From positions 1 through 10,715 of the forward strand of contig SXJH01000228.1 of NCBI GenBank assembly GCA_005779435.1: a stretch of DNA of 10,715 nucleotides, given 5' to 3'. Both the position numbers and the translations under genes were made by a program. Position 1 is the stretch's first letter. Every line of letters starts with the position of its first letter. The stretch is from Nitrosomonas sp. (GTDB lineage: Bacteria > Pseudomonadota > Gammaproteobacteria > Burkholderiales > Nitrosomonadaceae). Below are positions 7,397 to 10,715 of this stretch, piece by piece. The notes under the pieces are model-generated. The model saw nothing but the letters and a program-made list of their open reading frames with translations. It made no database searches and was not told the origin of the DNA.

Positions 7397-7476
7397 GGAA
7401 CCTCCGGATAAATAATGGATTCATGGCTGGCTCCTTGAGAAAGTGGCTGGCTACCTATAACAATTCTTATTCAAAA

Positions 7477-7495
7477 GACAATGAGAATCATAATC
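7477..7495. promoter_or_regulatory. Fur box over the receptor promoter -10
   Basis: GACAATGAGAATCATAATC matches the 19-bp Fur consensus GATAATGATAATCATTATC at 16 of 19 positions. It also contains a 7-1-7 core (TGAGAAT, C, ATAATCA, 7482-7496). It covers the -10 hexamer and the predicted start site, so Fe-Fur binding would block RNA polymerase. This fits iron-repressed expression of receptor, PepSY and hemP. Confidence 0.82.
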
Positions 7496-7515
7496 ATTCC
7501 TGTGTATAATGTCAA
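7487..7515 (-). promoter_or_regulatory. Near-consensus sigma-70 promoter for the receptor operon
   Basis: On the minus strand TTGACA (7515-7510) is followed by a 17-nt spacer and TATGAT (7492-7487). The -35 is perfect and the -10 matches five of six positions. Transcription would start near 7480, leaving a leader of roughly 84 nt before the receptor ATG at 7396. The promoter lies in the 138-bp gap after the serine kinase-like gene, so the receptor group can be transcribed independently of the biosynthesis operon. Confidence 0.8.
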
Positions 7516-7534
7516 GATTGATTGACCGCAAGCA

Positions 7535-8068
7535 CTAGCGATACGATTTTTCCAAAATCAGTACGCGGTACCCTACCTGCCGGTTTGTGCGATTGCTCAA
7601 GTTAGGAAATCTTCCGGCTACATATCGATCCAACGGACATATTTTTGTTTGCAGAAATGGAGGAAATGCGGGCTGTTCTTGTAACAAAGGGACAGAAATA
7701 TTGCAGACTGGCAACGGGGATGGAAATTGATGTCGAGTTGTTTTCGGAGGATATAAATTCCCGGTTCTGGCGCGATGCATGATCTCGTCAGGATCGACGT
7801 GATAGCCGTTCCGGGATGAGTCCACTTCTACAAGATCATAATCGAGCAGCAGACAAGGGATATATTTCAGCTTGAGTTGCCGTGCCGCTGCCAAGCGATG
7901 ATGACCATCCATTACCGCCAAGCTGGTACGTTCAACAGCAATGGGAATACGCCAAAGCTGTTCCTGCCGGATGGCATCGGCCAGGCTGACAGCATGTTCG
8001 GGATAATGATGTTCATTTGGCCGGATTTTTTTTACAGAAACGAAATGAATGGGAAACGAGCAGAGCAT
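7535..8068 (-). CDS. sbnI: SbnI/SerK-type ParB-fold protein, probable free-serine kinase
   Basis: A 177-aa protein of the ParB/Srx-like fold. It shows the KIRPNEH motif (E19 aligns with the catalytic Glu of archaeal SerK), DGHHRLAAA (54-62) and PPKTTRH (107-113); SerK and its relatives also have DGHHR and PKTTRH. S. aureus SbnI, encoded at the same operon position, has the related IDGVHR motif and makes O-phosphoserine for L-2,3-diaminopropionate synthesis; it has also been described as a haem-responsive regulator. The last 45-50 residues (from about 131) are not recognised and extend past where SerK-like proteins end. SbnI itself is longer (about 254 aa) with a different C-terminal part. AAGGAG lies nine bases before the ATG, and the gene starts 17 bp after the sbnH stop. 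A generic ParB nuclease annotation would be misleading. Confidence 0.78.
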   Translation of the reverse strand: MLCSFPIHFVSVKKIRPNEHHYPEHAVSLADAIRQEQLWRIPIAVERTSLAVMDGHHRLAAARQLKLKYIPCLLLDYDLVEVDSSRNGYHVDPDEIMHRARTGNLYPPKTTRHQFPSPLPVCNISVPLLQEQPAFPPFLQTKICPLDRYVAGRFPNLSNRTNRQVGYRVLILEKSYR

Positions 8069-8085
8069 TATGGAATTCTCCTTGG

Positions 8086-9267
8086 TTAGTTATTCAGGAA
8101 TACCCGTTCGGGATAAGGATGACTCAGGAAATCATGGTGCGAGATATGCCAGCCGTAGGCTCCTGCCAATAAAAAAACAACGCAGTCGCCAGCTCGCAGG
8201 CGTTCCATATAAACATCGCGGGCAAGCGTATCCTTGGGTGTGCACAATTCGCCGCAAATCGTGACGGGGGCATTATGGACTGCCGGTCGTGCGAATGGAT
8301 AGCGCCAGCTATCGCGTGCCATTACCATGAAGGGATGATTATGCTGCCAGGATACCGGCAACCGAAAATGATGCGATCCGCCGCGCAGTATCGCAAAATA
8401 CTTGCCATAGGCAGCCTTTACATCAATGACTTCACTTAAGTAATAACCACAATCCGCCGAGATAAAACGTCCGCATTCGAAAATTATTTGAAAGTCGGGT
8501 TGATAGGCCGCGATAAGCAGGGATAATCCGGCGCAAAACTCTTTCCAGTCGAAGGATTCCTCCGGATCGGCGTAATTGACACCAATGCCGCCGCCCACGT
8601 TCAGCCAATCAAACCTTAATTCGTAACGGTTTTGCCAGGTTTTCACCAAATTGAAGTAGTGTTCTACCAAAGCAAGATGGGTATGTGCATTCAGGTTGTT
8701 GGAAATCGCATGGATATGCAGACCCTTGAGGCGGATGCCTGGTAAAGTTCGGATAAGCTCAAGTAGCGCCGGGATTCGCGCTTCTTCGATTCCAAATTGG
8801 GTGGCTTGCCCACCCATTCGCAATGTCGCCTGCTGAGGCACGTGAGCGGGATTTACGCGCAGCAAGATATCCGCTGATTGACCACGGTGCCGCGCTATCC
8901 AGTCGAGACGCCGCAATTGATGCTCGCTTTCTATATGGATCAGCATGGTTCGAAGATCAAGCGCGCCCTCCAATTCGATGTCACTTTTGCCGGGGCCGCC
9001 GAATATGATCGGAACGGAATCACTGACGGCACGTGCATGCCTGATTTCGCCCAGCGATGCCACTTCAAAGCCATCGGTATGATCGAGCAATGCTTTCAGT
9101 ATTGGCGCATCGCTGTTTGCTTTGATGGCATAAAAAAGCTTGCATTGTTTGGGTAAATAATCGCGCAGCATCTTTGCGCGCCGACGCAGATGCGCCAAGT
9201 CGTAAAGATAGGCGCAAACCGGTTGTGTGCAGCGGTTCATGTAATCATGAAAATGTTGCGGATTCAT
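8086..9267 (-). CDS. sbnH: SbnH-type PLP-dependent decarboxylase (siderophore)
   Basis: A 393-aa fold-type III decarboxylase of the DapDC/ornithine decarboxylase superfamily. Visible marks are the PLP lysine K49 in FYAIKANS, KGLHIHAIS (181-189), the phosphate-binding NVGGGIG (223-229), ECGR (264-267), the catalytic-loop Cys C342 in GELCTPKD and Y371 in AGAYGW. In staphyloferrin B synthesis SbnH decarboxylates the citryl-L-diaminopropionate intermediate to give the citryl-ethylenediamine unit. The assignment to SbnH rather than LysA comes from position between sbnG- and sbnI-like genes and an operon-embedded start. Its ATG overlaps the sbnG stop in an ATGA junction, so translation is probably coupled. 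Diaminopimelate decarboxylase is the main alternative but is unlikely here. Confidence 0.83.
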   Translation of the reverse strand: MNPQHFHDYMNRCTQPVCAYLYDLAHLRRRAKMLRDYLPKQCKLFYAIKANSDAPILKALLDHTDGFEVASLGEIRHARAVSDSVPIIFGGPGKSDIELEGALDLRTMLIHIESEHQLRRLDWIARHRGQSADILLRVNPAHVPQQATLRMGGQATQFGIEEARIPALLELIRTLPGIRLKGLHIHAISNNLNAHTHLALVEHYFNLVKTWQNRYELRFDWLNVGGGIGVNYADPEESFDWKEFCAGLSLLIAAYQPDFQIIFECGRFISADCGYYLSEVIDVKAAYGKYFAILRGGSHHFRLPVSWQHNHPFMVMARDSWRYPFARPAVHNAPVTICGELCTPKDTLARDVYMERLRAGDCVVFLLAGAYGWHISHHDFLSHPYPERVFLNN

Positions 9268-10025
9268 AGCGTGGCAACCTTATTTTGATGCTGATTCAGA
9301 TGGTTTGCCATCGCACGGCGTGTAATGCCGCGATCGTCACCGAGGACAAACATTCGGACTCCATCGTGATACCAGCGATCGAAATCCTCCGGTATTCGTG
9401 GCAATGCACAGAATATTTTATTATGGCAGCGTGCAGCCGCATGAATATCTAATATGGCTGCACGTACATCGGGATGACGGGTTTGCCAAGGTAGGCCAAA
9501 CGATTGCGAGAGATCTGCGGCACCCTCAAGCAACACATCGATTCCATCCGTTGCCGCAATATTTTTTGCTTGCGCAAGACCATTGAGATCTTCGATCATC
9601 GCTATCACCAATATGTGCTGTTGCGCGGCATACATGGAATCGGTTAAGTCATCACGTCCATAGCGGCTATGACAAGTGGAATTCAGACTGCGCTTTCCCA
9701 ATGGCGAGAAATGGCAAAGATGCACCGCATCTCGTGCTTCTTGCTCGGTACGAATATGAGGAAACACAATCCCTTCCGCACCGGCATCCAATGCCTGCAA
9801 TGCTTGGTGATGCGCGGCTATGCGAACTAACGCTGCTATGTTGCTTGCCCGTGCCGCCAACAGCATGGCGGATAGCTGTTCGGCGCTAATCAAGGTGTGT
9901 TCCAGGTCGATCACCACAAAATCGTAACCGGCCGATGCGATTATTTCTATGCTTAAGGCGGACGGAGTGGAGCAGAACAAGCCATAAACCGTGTCACCCC
10001 CTTTCAGACGCGCCTTCAAATACAT
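9264..10025 (-). CDS. sbnG: SbnG-type citrate synthase (HpcH/HpaI aldolase family)
   Basis: A 253-aa HpcH/HpaI-type TIM-barrel protein, close to the 259 aa of S. aureus SbnG. Family marks are VVIDLEHT (37-44), LVRIA with R68, AEGIVFPHIRTEQEA (83-97), MIEDLNGL with E145, and the segment from GIDVLL to DLSQSFG with D171; E145 and D171 align with the metal ligands of HpaI aldolases. SbnG condenses oxaloacetate and acetyl-CoA to citrate, giving the siderophore pathway its own citrate source. The frame opens upstream to 10139, but the ATG at 10025 is preferred: AAAGGA lies about six bases upstream and MYLKARLKGGDTVYG is a natural family start. It overlaps the end of the synthetase gene by 10 bp and the sbnH start by 3-4 bp. 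A 2-keto-3-deoxy-acid aldolase is the alternative if context is ignored. Confidence 0.85.
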   Translation of the reverse strand: MYLKARLKGGDTVYGLFCSTPSALSIEIIASAGYDFVVIDLEHTLISAEQLSAMLLAARASNIAALVRIAAHHQALQALDAGAEGIVFPHIRTEQEARDAVHLCHFSPLGKRSLNSTCHSRYGRDDLTDSMYAAQQHILVIAMIEDLNGLAQAKNIAATDGIDVLLEGAADLSQSFGLPWQTRHPDVRAAILDIHAAARCHNKIFCALPRIPEDFDRWYHDGVRMFVLGDDRGITRRAMANHLNQHQNKVATL

Positions 10026-10715
10026 GTCAATTCCTTTGACAGTACAAGCGGATTCGGCGCACGCCGCGTGCGTAACCGGATTTCCGGCTGGAAGCGCCGG
10101 CTGGCGAGTAATTCGATGCCCACTTCCGCAGCGAAACAATCGAATAATGAATAGCGTGCGGCACTTTGGGGATTGTTTTTCTGATGCGTTAGCAGCACCT
10201 CGCTAGTGATCCGCCAGAATTGCTTTTCTGTCATGTCATAATGACATAGAAATAACCATGACAACTCCGCCAAGCTGACAAAGAAAAGCGCATCAAAAGT
10301 AAAATCCCGCAATTCATCGGCGCTGTCGGTTTCCAGAAATGAATTGGGATTGATCTGTGCATGTGTCGCCGGTGGTGCGGTAAGTACAGGTGCGGGAGCG
10401 GACAGCAAAGCTTTGCTGAAACGCACGCCGTCGTGAAAATCCTTAAGCGCTACCCTTGTTGGTAACCCATCCCGATGCAGCAGAATCATGTTCTGGGCAT
10501 GGGATTCCAATGCAATTCCGTGTTCCCAGAGAAGATGGAGTACCGGTAAATATACGCGTTCGATCAATCTTTTTAACCAGGATTCGGGGCCATGACGATA
10601 TACCCACGGATCAATAAACGGTCTGCCATCGCTATCGATATGCAATACAGCGGTCATCGGTGCCGCTTGTTCTTCCGGATCCAGATAGCTGTGTACACTT
10701 TCTCTCCAGATACAC
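10016..10715 (-). CDS. IucA/IucC-family NIS siderophore synthetase, C-terminal part
   Basis: The last 232 codons of a siderophore synthetase that enters from the right edge; the frame is open to position 10715, so the internal Met at 10657 is not the start. About 70 residues in, GIALESHAQNMILL and, after DGLPTRV, ALKDFHDGVRF form the active-site signature of the C-terminal FhuF-like domain of NRPS-independent synthetases. These enzymes adenylate a citrate-type carboxylate and condense it with an amine or alcohol. The remainder (SLAELSWLFLCHYD and the RRFQPEIRLR tail) fits the helical C-terminus. Being directly before an sbnG-like gene it corresponds in position to sbnF of the staphyloferrin B operon; whether it is functionally F, C or E cannot be told from this half. 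The stop overlaps the start of sbnG. Confidence 0.88.
   Translation of the reverse strand, partial: CIWRESVHSYLDPEEQAAPMTAVLHIDSDGRPFIDPWVYRHGPESWLKRLIERVYLPVLHLLWEHGIALESHAQNMILLHRDGLPTRVALKDFHDGVRFSKALLSAPAPVLTAPPATHAQINPNSFLETDSADELRDFTFDALFFVSLAELSWLFLCHYDMTEKQFWRITSEVLLTHQKNNPQSAARYSLFDCFAAEVGIELLASRRFQPEIRLRTRRAPNPLVLSKELTCI

Noticed and set aside
7052..7509. Plus-strand frames of 106 and 124 codons opposite the receptor N-terminus and promoter
   Set aside because: They are antisense to the signal peptide and low-complexity linker; the apparent hydrophobic runs come from complementing the Gln/Lys-rich codons.
7510..7530. A short GTCAA/TTGAC inverted repeat after the SbnI-like gene as a rho-independent terminator
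   Set aside because: The stem is only 5 bp, A/T-rich, without a T-run, and overlaps the receptor -35.
10026..10139. N-terminal extension of the SbnG-like frame up to 10139
   Set aside because: It lies inside the synthetase coding region, has Cys/His-rich unlike-family sequence, and the ATG at 10025 has its own Shine-Dalgarno.
10016..10657. The synthetase fragment read as a complete 213-aa protein starting at Met 10657
   Set aside because: The frame has no stop upstream to the window edge and IucA/IucC proteins are around 600 residues, so this is an internal Met.
164..10715. A functional link between dapC/dapD and the siderophore genes through 'Dap'
   Set aside because: The siderophore building block is 2,3-diaminopropionate, not diaminopimelate; the shared abbreviation is coincidental and the two regions are separated by other genes.

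Overview
The window looks like chromosomal DNA of a betaproteobacterium, most likely a Nitrosomonas-type ammonia oxidiser. That placement is an impression from DapC/DapD, the transposase and the moderate GC content; no database search was run. Almost everything reads on the minus strand. The only plus-strand gene is a hydrolase gene broken by an insertion sequence.

Layout, left to right: (1) Positions 1-1357 carry the first codons of dapD and a complete dapC, two successive steps of the succinylase branch of lysine/diaminopimelate synthesis. (2) Positions 1524-3693 carry an SGNH/GDSL-like hydrolase gene split by a complete insertion sequence (2121-3479, 1359 bp). The IS has TGT...ACA ends, paired TGTCCG repeats at each end, an intact 399-aa DDE transposase of the ISNCY/IS1202 type, and a perfect 16-bp target duplication. 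(3) Positions 3762-7396 form an iron-uptake group: a TonB-dependent siderophore receptor, a PepSY membrane protein and a small HemP protein. It is preceded by a near-consensus promoter (TTGACA, 17 nt, TATGAT) whose -10 lies inside a strong Fur box. (4) Positions 7535-10715 hold a tightly packed siderophore biosynthesis operon running in from the right edge: the end of an IucA/IucC synthetase, an SbnG-type citrate synthase, an SbnH-type PLP decarboxylase, and an SbnI/SerK-type ParB-fold protein.

The order synthetase-G-H-I matches the 3' half of the Staphylococcus aureus staphyloferrin B operon (sbnF-G-H-I). The inferred pathway is: the SerK-like protein makes O-phosphoserine, the precursor of L-2,3-diaminopropionate; the SbnG-like enzyme supplies citrate; the SbnH-like enzyme decarboxylates a citryl-diaminopropionate intermediate; and IucA/IucC synthetases join the pieces. 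The receptor directly downstream, with its own Fur-controlled promoter, is the natural candidate for bringing the ferric siderophore back. The synthetase's 5' part and any sbnA/B/C/D/E equivalents would lie beyond the right edge.

No tRNA, rRNA or CRISPR was seen, and no stretch over 300 bases lacks a gene, gene remnant or IS.
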